A stretch of 64,000 nt of DNA from Planctomycetota bacterium (GTDB lineage: Bacteria; Planctomycetota; Planctomycetia; JALXBF01): the NCBI GenBank assembly GCA_026991575.1, contig JALXBF010000179.1, positions 1 through 64,000 on the forward strand, written 5' to 3'. The translations under genes were made by a program, and so were the position numbers. Positions 42,725-50,961 of the stretch are shown piece after piece. Below the pieces are notes generated by a model. That model was not told the DNA's origin. It did not search any database and saw nothing but the letters and a program-made list of their open reading frames with translations. Numbering within the stretch: the stretch's first letter is position 1; each line of letters starts with the position of its first letter.

Positions 42725-43564
42725 CTACTCTTCGATGCGGCTGGTGATCTGTACGGCCTGACGCAGGCCAATCCGGACCGGACGTCCCTCGAACATGCGG
42801 CGGTCGTTAATAGCGACAGGAAGGTGTCCTTCGACCGAGGTGCTCAGCAGCAGCACGTCGCCTCGCCGTAAGGACCGGAGTTCTGCCACAGAAAGCTCCG
42901 TCTCGCCGAGCCACACGGTCATTTCTAGCGGGATGGCCGTGATGTCGGGATGCTGCAGCCGTGAGGGGGTTGCCGCGCCGTGCCGCACCATCCGGTCCAC
43001 GATCCAGCGCAGCGGCAGGAGCCAGCGCCAGTGCCCCTCGCCCGCATCGGTGGTCATCTTCCAGGAGAACTGGACGAGCGGATCGAATGGCGCATACGCG
43101 CGGCGGAGTTCTGTGCCGGGCTGAGCGTGACCGAGACGCAGCTCCGGCACTTCCTTGGACGGCCATGTCTCGGCGATCGCTTCCACAAACTCGTGGCAAA
43201 GAACCTCGAACAGTGCGGTCTCGATCGGTGTCAGTTCAGCGGCTTCCGGGAGCTGGTCCATCACATCGCCGAGCATGCCCGCTACCAGGAGCGTGACGAT
43301 TGGGACGTGGGCGTAGGCTATGCCGACGCCCTTGCCTTCCAGACCGAGCCGCACGCCCACGACTTCGGGACCGGCTGCGCGCGTCAGCTCCGCGGCCGGG
43401 CCCGTCGCGTACGGTTCGGCCTCGAAGGTGACTTGAAACGGCAACTGCGCTCCCCACCGACGGGCCACCGCCGCGCCTAGGTCGGCTAGCCAGCGGTTCA
43501 GTTTTTCCTTGGCTTCGCTCGGGAACAGGTCCGGGTGAACGAAGTCGAAGCGTGGTGCCGTCAT
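42725..43564 (-). CDS. fliM: Flagellar switch protein FliM, short form
   Basis: 279 residues, about 50 shorter than typical FliM. The middle domain (GVGIAYAHVPIVTLLVAGML, ELTPIETALFEVLCHEFVEA) and C-terminal SpoA domain (ITAIPLEMTVWLGETELSVA, RRGDVLLLSTSVEGHLPVAI) are present. The N-terminal CheY-P-binding helix (LSQxEIDALL) is absent from the visible chain, and no in-frame extension supplies it. Switching may therefore use another contact. The ATG overlaps fliL by 4 bases. Confidence 0.82.
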   Translation of the reverse strand: MTAPRFDFVHPDLFPSEAKEKLNRWLADLGAAVARRWGAQLPFQVTFEAEPYATGPAAELTRAAGPEVVGVRLGLEGKGVGIAYAHVPIVTLLVAGMLGDVMDQLPEAAELTPIETALFEVLCHEFVEAIAETWPSKEVPELRLGHAQPGTELRRAYAPFDPLVQFSWKMTTDAGEGHWRWLLPLRWIVDRMVRHGAATPSRLQHPDITAIPLEMTVWLGETELSVAELRSLRRGDVLLLSTSVEGHLPVAINDRRMFEGRPVRIGLRQAVQITSRIEE

Positions 43565-44094
43565 TGAATGTTGAACTCTTCGAAGAGCACGCCCAGGATC
43601 TTTTCCTCGTCACCGACCAGGATCCGATTGAACGCGTCGCGAATCTCGCGACTGAGTCGGTTTAGCGCTGCAGCACCGCGAACTTCTTCGAGTTGCTTGT
43701 CGGAGAGGTAGGCGATGAGCCAGTTCTTCAGCAGCGGTTTCTTCTGCTCGACCAGCTTCGTGATCTCGTCCGCATCCTCGGCCCGGACCTCAAGGCTGAT
43801 GTTCACCCGCATGTAGCGGTTGAGGCGCGGCTCATTCAGGTTGACGACGACGTCTCCGAACGGAACGTAGACCGTTTCGTCTTGTGCGTCGTCTTGCTTG
43901 TCAGCTTTTTCCTTCTCGGCAGCTTGTTCCGCTTGTGCCTGGGTCGTGCTGCCTGCGCCGAACAGGCGCGGCACCATCATGCCGCCAAGCCCGCACACTA
44001 CCCCGACGACCGCCATGATCAGGAAGTCGATCAGGGTCGCGCCCTTCTGGCCACCGGCTTGTTGTTCTGCTGCCTGGTCCGCGCCGTCGGCCAT
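43561..44094 (-). CDS. fliL: Flagellar basal body-associated protein FliL
   Basis: 177 residues. One membrane anchor (TLIDFLIMAVVGVVCGLGGMM, about residues 21-41), a charged linker (EQAAEKEKADKQDDAQDE) and the periplasmic FliL domain: VPFGDVVVNLNEPRLNRYMR, VNISLEVRAEDADEITKLVE, ending with an RNA-like FNRILVGDEEKILGVLFEEFNIQ quoted in part (GVLFEEFNIQ). FliL surrounds and supports the stator. The stop overlaps fliM's start. Confidence 0.9.
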   Translation of the reverse strand: MADGADQAAEQQAGGQKGATLIDFLIMAVVGVVCGLGGMMVPRLFGAGSTTQAQAEQAAEKEKADKQDDAQDETVYVPFGDVVVNLNEPRLNRYMRVNISLEVRAEDADEITKLVEQKKPLLKNWLIAYLSDKQLEEVRGAAALNRLSREIRDAFNRILVGDEEKILGVLFEEFNIQ

Positions 44095-44262
44095 TGTCTT
44101 GCCCCTGCGTGCATCGTCAGCTCAGGAAGCGAGCGGCGAGCCGCTCCTGTTATTGCAATCGGACCGCCCGCCGTGTGTTTTTAGCGATTCCGCGAGAGCA
44201 CAGCAATGGAAGGTGGCCGGCCGCCGGCCGGAGCCGGCGCTGTAAGAAGCGGCCAACCAACG

Positions 44263-44976
44263 TCAGCGCACGAAAAGCAGACGGACGGCGAGGTCATAGG
44301 GGGCGTCGGCCCGCACTCGAGCCAACGTGATCACCTGAGGCAGCTCGCCGCGGTCTCGATGCGCCAACCGGGCGATCTCTTCTTTGATGGCCGCGGCTAT
44401 CCTGGCGCCACGTTCCAACTGCTGCGCGCCTGGCTGTTTGACGCCGACCTCCACGTACACCCGCCGTTCTGCACTGGTTAAGACGGGCAGAAGCTCGACG
44501 ATCCGTTGAATCTGTTCGTCGCTGAGGTGCGGTGGCTCGGACCGTGCCGGGCCGGGCAACGGCACCACCGCAACTCCGATCGTCTCGACCGTCTGGTCGG
44601 ACGACTCGAACTGTCGCCGCAGCTGCTGTAGCATGCGCGTGAGTTGTTCTTGCTCGAAGTCATGGACGTCGCCGGAGACCTCTTGTTCCGCCTCTGCTCC
44701 CCCCTTTTCGCCCTCGCCTGCGCCCACCTGGTAGTGCGGACTGACTGCTTCGAAGTCGGTCGCCTGAGGCGTGCCGCTGAAGAGACCGGCCAAGCCGAAC
44801 GTGTCCAGGGCCCGTACGAACGAGCCGGTTCCCTTCCGAAAACCGGCCTCCTGTGATTGGCTCAACGTGCTGAGCACGATGAACAGCGCCAGCAGGATCG
44901 TCATGGTGGACCCGAAGGCGATCAGGTATGCTTCCTCGCTGCTGGCTCCCGGATCCTGCACCTTCTTCCGGGCCAT
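44263..44976 (-). CDS. MotB-like protein lacking the proton-binding Asp
   Basis: 237 residues from the ATG at 44976, which has GGGGAG eight bases upstream. Its N-terminus parallels the neighbouring MotB: a short basic start (MARKKVQDPG) and one membrane helix (FGSTMTILLALFIVLSTLS). In alignment the essential Asp of MotB falls on Ser23. The periplasmic part ends with an OmpA-like segment (ERRVYVEVGVKQPGAQQLE, RGARIAAAIKEEI, LPQVITLARVRADAPYD). It may be a stator subunit needing a partner, a regulator or a non-motor anchor. It starts 23 bp after motB. Confidence 0.7.
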   Translation of the reverse strand: MARKKVQDPGASSEEAYLIAFGSTMTILLALFIVLSTLSQSQEAGFRKGTGSFVRALDTFGLAGLFSGTPQATDFEAVSPHYQVGAGEGEKGGAEAEQEVSGDVHDFEQEQLTRMLQQLRRQFESSDQTVETIGVAVVPLPGPARSEPPHLSDEQIQRIVELLPVLTSAERRVYVEVGVKQPGAQQLERGARIAAAIKEEIARLAHRDRGELPQVITLARVRADAPYDLAVRLLFVR

Positions 44977-44999
44977 TGTCAGCTCCCCACCATGGGTGC

Positions 45000-45665
45000 C
45001 TAACGTTCCAGAGCCGTGTCCGCTACGATCGCCAGGTAAATCGTCCCCGGCCGGCCCTTCCCCTCCGGATACATGCCCGCAGCGATCCAGCCCCGCCCAG
45101 CCCAACGCTCATGCAGTTCAAGGGCAAGGCGAGAAGCGGCCGGCAGGTCCTGTGCGTCACCGGCCAGGAACTGCAGGTCGTACGGGAAACGGTCGAAGAC
45201 CGTGGCGATGCTGTTGATCAGCAGGCGTCCCTGGGGGGTAAGCTTGCCGTCGGCCGTCACGAGCTGTTCCCGGGGCAGTCGGATGACGATCGCCTGCAGC
45301 GTCTCGTCGCGGACGCCGCGCGCCAGCAACTCGCGTAGCCGGCCAACCGACTCGGTGAGCTCCTCCTGGTACCTGGGAGGGATCCGCGACCCCCCGCGCG
45401 GCGTGCTCGATGCTGCCGTCTCGGTCCGGTCGACGAGAGCGTCGCGGTAGTTGTCGCTGGGGGTGACCAGCTCCTGGAGCAGGCCCAGGCCGGCCAGCGG
45501 GCCGCTGAAGAGCGAGCTCTTGAATTCGCGGAACTCACCAGCACTCTTGCTGGAGAACGTCAGCAGGAGGACGAAGAACGTCATCAGGTTCGTGATCATG
45601 TCGCCGTAGGTCCCCAGCCACGGCGGGGGCCCCTTCGGCTCGACCTTCCGCTCCTTACGGGCCAT
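45000..45665 (-). CDS. motB: Flagellar stator protein MotB
   Basis: 221 residues. The N-terminus has the MotB pattern PPPWLGTYGDMITNLMTFFV with Asp22 as the ion-binding residue, then the plug-like region and LLLTFSSKSAGEFREFKSSL. The OmpA/MotB peptidoglycan-binding domain is reduced (LTPQGRLLINSIATVF, DLQFLAGDAQD, SRLALELHERWAGRG) and its NGHTD-type motif is not conserved. MotB and MotA form the ion channel of the stator. Located 145 bp after motA. Confidence 0.87.
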   Translation of the reverse strand: MARKERKVEPKGPPPWLGTYGDMITNLMTFFVLLLTFSSKSAGEFREFKSSLFSGPLAGLGLLQELVTPSDNYRDALVDRTETAASSTPRGGSRIPPRYQEELTESVGRLRELLARGVRDETLQAIVIRLPREQLVTADGKLTPQGRLLINSIATVFDRFPYDLQFLAGDAQDLPAASRLALELHERWAGRGWIAAGMYPEGKGRPGTIYLAIVADTALER

Positions 45666-45810
45666 GCTGCTACCCTATGATGCAGCATTTCCGATCCATG
45701 GGCTGCGGTAGCGAATCCCACCCGCTACCAAACGGACGGATCCCGGGCGGGGCCAAGCGGGGAGTGTCGGGCCGGCGCGGTCACGCTCACCGAGCCCTGC
45801 GCGCCGGGCT

Positions 45811-46572
45811 CTAGCCCATCGCTTCACGCAGCTTCGGAGCCAGGAACGCCTTCAGCTTCTCTTCGATTAGCCGGGGACTGTGTCCCTGGGTCATCGACAC
45901 CAGCCCTTCGACCATTAGCTCACGGATGAGCACCTCCTCCTTGCTGCGGTTTTCCAGCTTCCCGGCCAATGGCATGGCGAACAGGTTTGCCAGCAGTGCG
46001 CCGTAGAAGGTGGTCAACAGAGCAACGGCCATCGAGCCGCCCAGCTTGGACGGATCGTCCAATGTCCGCAACATCTGGATCAGACCGATTAGCGTACCGA
46101 CGAGTCCGAAAGCCGGTGCAGAAGCGCCGAGCGACTCGAAGATCTTCTTGCCTGTTGTGTGCCGCTCTTGCAGCCAGCTGATTTCGATGTCCAGGATCTC
46201 TCGGAGCACCTCCTGCGGCGTGCCGTCAACCACAAGCTGGACCCCCTTGGCCAAGAACGGGTCCTTGAGCTCCTCGATTTTGCTTTCCAACGCCAGAGGA
46301 CCGTCACGGCGACAGATGGTTGCCAGCTCGACGATCTGCTTGATGACTTCTGAGGGAGACGGAAGCTGGTGCGAGAAGCAATTCTTCGCCACGGCCGCCG
46401 CCCCGATGACTTTCTCGAGCGGGAACGCGATCAGCAGGGCCGAGAACGAACCCCCCACGGTAATCAGCAAGGAGGGCACGTTGAAGAACGCTCCCAGACC
46501 ACCCCCCATCAGGATGGAGCCGAAGACCAGGGCTAAGCCGGCAATGAGACCTAGTAGCGTTGCGATATCCAC
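45811..46572 (-). CDS. motA: Flagellar stator protein MotA
   Basis: 253 residues from a GTG with GGAGGGTGAGCG ahead. Four membrane helices: near the N-terminus LLGLIAGLALVFGSILMGGG and PSLLITVGGSFSALLIAFPL, later APAFGLVGTLIGLIQMLRTL and SMAVALLTTFYGALLANLF. The cytoplasmic loop keeps the torque-generating charges in ICRRDGPLALESKIEEL, and the Pro of SAPAFG aligns with the critical proline of MotA. It starts 46 bp after the motE-like gene. Confidence 0.94.
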   Translation of the reverse strand: MDIATLLGLIAGLALVFGSILMGGGLGAFFNVPSLLITVGGSFSALLIAFPLEKVIGAAAVAKNCFSHQLPSPSEVIKQIVELATICRRDGPLALESKIEELKDPFLAKGVQLVVDGTPQEVLREILDIEISWLQERHTTGKKIFESLGASAPAFGLVGTLIGLIQMLRTLDDPSKLGGSMAVALLTTFYGALLANLFAMPLAGKLENRSKEEVLIRELMVEGLVSMTQGHSPRLIEEKLKAFLAPKLREAMG

Positions 46573-46618
46573 CGCTCACCCTCCGTGCGTCCGGCATCGC
46601 CTGTGCGTGTCCATCACG

Positions 46619-47389
46619 CTATCGGTTCGACTCCTCCGCCATGCCTGTCTGTAGAGGGACGAGGCCTTTCATGCGTTCCGTCAGTTGAGCAGCGAGTGCC
46701 TTGTCTTGCATTTCGGCCAGAACCTTACCTGCGTTGCGTGGGTTCATCCTGGCGAGCACTTGAACGGCCGTCGTCATATTGCCGCTGTTGGCCATGGCTT
46801 CCAGCATGAGCGCGGCGGCATCAGGCGACATGGTGTTGAACATCTCGGCCATTTTCCGCACGTTAGCCGCCTCACTGCTGCTCAGCATGAGCGTCTGCTC
46901 GCGCAGCTGCCGTTCACGCTCAGCCAGCCGTTGCTCGGCTTGCTGGAGCTGAGCCACCTGCTGCTTAAGCAGTTCCAGCTGTTTGCTCACCTGACGGCGC
47001 AGGGAGACGATCGCTTCCCGTTCGGCACGCAGGTCGTCGTAGAGGATCTGCAGACGGGTTTCACGGATCTCCAGTTCTTGTTCGCGTCGCTTGACGTCAG
47101 CTAGCCGAGCCCGCAGCTTTTCGGCCAGCCGAACGATCTCTTCAGCCATGACTGGAGCCGGCGACGCAGCCAGCGTCTGGTCCGAGAGGACAGAATCGAC
47201 CGCGCTGTCCGCCTCATCCGGGGCCGCCGGCGTCGCCTGCTGTTCCTGGGCGGTGAGTGGACTTTGGTCAGCAGGCGGCGCTGCGGCGTCGATGCCAGGA
47301 GCGGCCCCTCCCTGAAAGTAGAGCGAAGCCCCTGCCGAGATGGCAAAGGCCGTCATGCCTGTTCCAAGGATCATGAGAACCCGTTTCAT
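46619..47389 (-). CDS. MotE-like protein (coiled coil plus MgtE-N-like domain)
   Basis: 256 residues. Signal anchor (VLMILGTGMTAFAISAGASL), a Pro/Ala linker, a long coiled coil (about residues 80-165, for example EKLRARLADVKRREQELEIR) and a C-terminal helical repeat domain (MAEMFNTMSPDAAALMLEAM, VQVLARMNPRNAGKVLAEMQ) like the MgtE-N domain of MotE, a chaperone-like motility protein described in rhizobia. Its place between fliJ and motA fits a stator-related role. The start overlaps fliJ by 4 bases. Confidence 0.7.
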   Translation of the reverse strand: MKRVLMILGTGMTAFAISAGASLYFQGGAAPGIDAAAPPADQSPLTAQEQQATPAAPDEADSAVDSVLSDQTLAASPAPVMAEEIVRLAEKLRARLADVKRREQELEIRETRLQILYDDLRAEREAIVSLRRQVSKQLELLKQQVAQLQQAEQRLAERERQLREQTLMLSSSEAANVRKMAEMFNTMSPDAAALMLEAMANSGNMTTAVQVLARMNPRNAGKVLAEMQDKALAAQLTERMKGLVPLQTGMAEESNR

Positions 47390-47862
47390 CGGTCACTGAA
47401 CTCCGGCTTCGACGGCCGCGTCGGCCTGCGGCTACGATAGGAGCGGATCGCGCGGAGCCGCAGCACGGCGTCGTCCAGTTCGTTCGCTTCACGCCACTGC
47501 AGGGCCCGTTGGTAAGCCCGTTCCGCCTGGAGGCGGAGCCTTTCCGCGAGCTTGGCGTCGCGCCATGCCTCGCCATGGCGAGCCTGGGCCTCTGCCAGCT
47601 CGCGGCGGCATTGTGCTTCTTCCTGAAGCAGCACGTCGAGCTGTGCACGCAGCCCGTCGAGATACGCGCGCACCAGCGCGCCACGGATCCCGTCCGGCCG
47701 CCACTCCCTGCCAGCTCGCTCCAACGCCTGGACAGTCTGGGCAATCTGCCGGTGCACGCCAAGAAGCCGGGTCTGGGCAGCAAGCACCGCACCACGGTGT
47801 TGCTGTTCGATAGCCGCTCGGTAGCGGTGCAGACGACGTGTTAGCCTCAGTCGTCGCTTCAT
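47386..47862 (-). CDS. fliJ: FliJ-like export chaperone
   Basis: 158 residues, almost wholly helical and coiled-coil, basic: RRLHRYRAAIEQQHRGAVLA at the start and LAEAQARHGEAWRDAKLAER later, with alternating charges as in FliJ. FliJ inserts like a stalk into the FliI hexamer and promotes export. Sequence conservation in this family is low, so the call rests on size, coiled coil and the position 95 bp after fliI. Confidence 0.72.
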   Translation of the reverse strand: MKRRLRLTRRLHRYRAAIEQQHRGAVLAAQTRLLGVHRQIAQTVQALERAGREWRPDGIRGALVRAYLDGLRAQLDVLLQEEAQCRRELAEAQARHGEAWRDAKLAERLRLQAERAYQRALQWREANELDDAVLRLRAIRSYRSRRPTRPSKPEFSDR

Positions 47863-47957
47863 CGCACACTCGGTTCTTCTCGCAGCGGCCGCCCGGTTCC
47901 GGCTCAGTGCGAGCTGTTCTTAGCTTCGGCAAAGTCGACAGCACCGGTACAGTCGTT

Positions 47958-49298
47958 TCAGCCAGAGGGCTGGAGCCAACGCGCGGCGATGGCCTGCAGG
48001 GCTGCCAGCGTGTTCTCACGACGGGCTGCCTCATCGGGCGGTTGCCTCAGGAACGCGTTCATAGCCGGCAGGAGATCGAGCGCGCGGTCCAGCGTCGGAT
48101 TTGCCCCCCGTCGGTAGCCGCCGATCTGGATGAGTTCTGCCGCGTCGCGGTACACGGCCAGCGCTTCGCGGAACGCCGCCGCCGCCCGTTGCTGCTCTGG
48201 CCCGGCAATCTCGTTGGCCAGGCGGCTCAAGCTCTGGAGCACGTCGATCGCGGGATAGTGGCCGCGTTCGGCAAGGTCACGGCTGAGCACGATGTGACCA
48301 TCCAGAATGGCACGCGTCGCGTCCGCGATCGGGTCGTTGAGGTCGTCGCCTTCAACGAGCACCGTACACAGTGCCGTGATAGCGCCCCGTTCTGCTGAGC
48401 CCAGTCGCTCCAGCAACCCGCTCAGCAGTTGGAATACCGACGGCGTGTAGCCGCGGGCCGTGGGCGGTTCGCCAAGCAGCAGGCCGAGTTCCCGCTGAGC
48501 CATCGCCAGTCGCGTCAGACTGTCCAGGAACAGCACCACGTGTTTTCCTTCGTCGCGGAAGTACTCGGCAATGGCGACTGCCGTGTACGCGGCTCGCACG
48601 CGCAGCAGCGGCGACCGATCCGACGTGGCCACGACAGCGACCACGCGCGCAGCGTTACCTCGGGCCCGCGACGCTTCCAGCGCGGCCTGCACCTCACGGC
48701 CACGCTCGCCGACCAGACACAGCACAACAACATCCGCCGTGCAATGGCGGCTGATCATCGACAGCAACGTTGTCTTGCCGACGCCACTGCCTGCGAAGAT
48801 GCCGACCCGTTGGCCGATGCCCAGCGGAAGAAGGCCATCGATCGCCCGGACCCCGGTGATGAACGGGTCCTTGATGGGTCGGCGGCGCACCGGATCCGGT
48901 GCAGACCGCTGGATCAGCGTCGGACGCACACCTCTGAGCGGGCCCCGGCCGTCGAGCGGTCGTCCAAGACCATCGAGCACGCGTCCGAGTACCCCCGGAC
49001 CAGCAGGCACTTCCAGGGAACAGCCCAGGGACAGAACGATGCCGCCCGGTTCAAACCGGGCGGCATCGTCATAGGTGAGAGCTTGGGACAGCGAGCCGTC
49101 GAAGCCAATCACCTCCCCTCCGTGCCAGCAGCCCTGCTCGTCCCGTACCAGACAGCGCGTGCCGACAGGAGCTCGCAGACGGGTTTCCAACAGGGCGGAA
49201 CGCACCGCATGCAGACGGCCCACAGGCCGTGCCAGTGGCCAGCGCTCGATGATCCGAAGCCACTGCTCTGTCGGGTTCGTGCGATCCCGGTCGCTCAC
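47958..49298 (-). CDS. fliI: Flagellum-specific ATP synthase FliI
   Basis: 446 residues if the GTG at 49298 is used; it overlaps the fliH stop by one base (TAGTG) and has GGAGG close by. A GTG at 49334 would add 12 residues. The F1-type ATPase core is intact: Walker A GSGVGKTT at about 170-177, Walker B region VVLFLDSLTRLAMAQRELG, GEPPTARGYTPSVF, and the arginine-finger region HIVLSRDLAERGHYPAIDV. FliI hexamers energise substrate unloading. Co-encoded with FliH and FliJ. Confidence 0.95.
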   Translation of the reverse strand: MSDRDRTNPTEQWLRIIERWPLARPVGRLHAVRSALLETRLRAPVGTRCLVRDEQGCWHGGEVIGFDGSLSQALTYDDAARFEPGGIVLSLGCSLEVPAGPGVLGRVLDGLGRPLDGRGPLRGVRPTLIQRSAPDPVRRRPIKDPFITGVRAIDGLLPLGIGQRVGIFAGSGVGKTTLLSMISRHCTADVVVLCLVGERGREVQAALEASRARGNAARVVAVVATSDRSPLLRVRAAYTAVAIAEYFRDEGKHVVLFLDSLTRLAMAQRELGLLLGEPPTARGYTPSVFQLLSGLLERLGSAERGAITALCTVLVEGDDLNDPIADATRAILDGHIVLSRDLAERGHYPAIDVLQSLSRLANEIAGPEQQRAAAAFREALAVYRDAAELIQIGGYRRGANPTLDRALDLLPAMNAFLRQPPDEAARRENTLAALQAIAARWLQPSG

Positions 49299-49930
49299 TA
49301 CCCCTCCGCTGATTCGTCCGTAAGTGCGGCCCACAGGGCCTCAACCAGCCAGTCCAGCTCGCGGGACGGCTCCAGCCAGAGGCTGCCCGATTCGGTCTCG
49401 ATCAGGACCGCGCCACGTTCGACGCGATCGTCGGCAACCAGACTGATGTCAGCAGTCACAAGCTCAGTAAGCTCGCGCACGGCCGAGTGACCGTGCAGCG
49501 CCTGATAGACGCTGGGATGCACATGCAGCGTGATGGGGCCAGTGCCGTGGGCGTGGTGGCTTTCGGCCAACACTCGTGCAGCCAGCCTGATGAGGCACTG
49601 AGGATCGTCGCGGAGCGTGCGGTCCAGAAGTCTTCGGGCCAGCTTGTCGGTGAGCACCAGTGCGGCGTGGGCAGCTTGTTGCAGGGACCGCTCCCGTGCC
49701 GCGACCAATTGGTCACGAGCAGCGGTCAGGGCGCGCACGGCCTGCCTAAGGGCGGCGATTTCCGCAAGCAGCGCTTCACGCTCCTGCTGTGCTCGAGCCT
49801 GCAGTTCTTCGCGCAGGGGGGCTAGCCGCTCGGCAACCCTCTGTTCGACCAGCTTCTCCTCGAAATGCGCTGCCAGCTCCACTGCGCCGGGCAGAAAAGG
49901 CAACGCCAATGCACCGGTGGCTTCCGCCAT
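49298..49930 (-). CDS. fliH: Flagellar assembly protein FliH
   Basis: 210 residues. The middle is a long coiled coil (FEEKLVEQRVAERLAPLREE to LLAEIAALRQAVRALTAARD), followed by the FliH/V-ATPase E-like C-terminal domain (ALVLTDKLARRLL, IRLAARVLAESHHAH, LHVHPSVYQALHG, LVADDRVERGAVLIETESG). FliH is the FliI regulator and docks the ATPase to the C ring via FliN. It lies 17 bp after fliG and overlaps fliI by one base. Confidence 0.87.
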   Translation of the reverse strand: MAEATGALALPFLPGAVELAAHFEEKLVEQRVAERLAPLREELQARAQQEREALLAEIAALRQAVRALTAARDQLVAARERSLQQAAHAALVLTDKLARRLLDRTLRDDPQCLIRLAARVLAESHHAHGTGPITLHVHPSVYQALHGHSAVRELTELVTADISLVADDRVERGAVLIETESGSLWLEPSRELDWLVEALWAALTDESAEG

Positions 49931-49947
49931 CTAGCTAGCCCCCCTGA

Positions 49948-50961
49948 TCAGCTATGCGTCAGAACCTCTTCGCCGCGTTCTTCCAGGGAACAGATGGTCT
50001 CCACCAACCGCTCGACGCCAGCAGCAACGGTCTGCTCATCGAACGTTTCTGTCGTAAGGGCTTGCTCGACGACGTTGCGTACCCGCTCGGGCAGGACGCG
50101 GAAAACCCGTGACTTTACCAGGGGGTCAGCGCTGCTAAGCACGGCGGCCAGGGTGCGTGCGTCGAGCTTCTGGATGACGCGCCGCAGCACCCGATCCGGC
50201 ACGTTGACCAGGTCCTCGATGCGATAAACGAGTTTGCGGAGATTTTCAGCCAGTTCGGGGCTGCGTTGTGCGAGCGTTCGCAGCAGACTGACCCGCGCCG
50301 GCGCTGCCATCCGCCGTACGGCCTGTGCCAACCACAGGAACCGTTCGTTCGCCGGACCGTCTGCGGGTGTGCGCTGGGCATGGAGGCGAGCAACCACGGT
50401 GCGGAGGATCTGGGTGACGAGCGTCTGGGGGGCCGGCCTGCGGAGCAGCAGACGCTGGGAGACGGCTGCGGCCAGCTCGGGACTTAGCTCGGCGATGATC
50501 CGCGCCGCGTAACTCGGGTCAAGCAGCTGGAGCACGATGGCAATGGCACCAGGACTTTCGTCCATCAGTACCTTAACGACGTCCCGGGGATCAACTGCCT
50601 GGATTGAGCGGATCAGGCTAGGTAGATCACCGGTTCCCGTGCCGCCGGCCGCGCTGCTTGGTTGGTCGATGCCGACAGCTTGCGCGGGCTCCGGTCGGCC
50701 GTAGGCCGCGCGCGCCTTCAGGGCTGCACCGACGAGGTTCACATGCGGGCCAGCAGGTGGCTCGGCTGCGTGCAGCGCCAACTGGAGCTCGCCCGTCACC
50801 GCTCGCACCAACTCCTGATTCGGCGGCCTCTGTTCCAACGCAGCCAGGCGCTCCCGCAGCTGCTGACCCAGCTCGCCCAGGCGCGCGAGGACCTGTTGCC
50901 GCAGCTCGGGCGAAAGCGCGGCCAGCAGGACGGCGGCCTTTTCCCGTCCAGAGATCGTCAC
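49948..50961 (-). CDS. fliG: Flagellar motor switch protein FliG
   Basis: 337 residues from a GTG that overlaps the fliF stop (GTGA, 4 bases). The N-domain starts GREKAAVLLAALSPELRQQ. The middle domain has VKVLMDESPGAIAIVLQLLD, where the usual EHPQ is replaced by ESPG. The C-domain includes LRKLVYRIEDLVNVPDRVLR and LSSADPLVKSRVFRVLPERV, which carry the charged residues that meet MotA. FliG couples stator force to the MS ring. Confidence 0.9.
   Translation of the reverse strand: MTISGREKAAVLLAALSPELRQQVLARLGELGQQLRERLAALEQRPPNQELVRAVTGELQLALHAAEPPAGPHVNLVGAALKARAAYGRPEPAQAVGIDQPSSAAGGTGTGDLPSLIRSIQAVDPRDVVKVLMDESPGAIAIVLQLLDPSYAARIIAELSPELAAAVSQRLLLRRPAPQTLVTQILRTVVARLHAQRTPADGPANERFLWLAQAVRRMAAPARVSLLRTLAQRSPELAENLRKLVYRIEDLVNVPDRVLRRVIQKLDARTLAAVLSSADPLVKSRVFRVLPERVRNVVEQALTTETFDEQTVAAGVERLVETICSLEERGEEVLTHS

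Noticed and set aside
48429-49490. Plus-strand open frame of 353 codons
   Set aside because: Antisense to fliI, random composition; fliI is certain.
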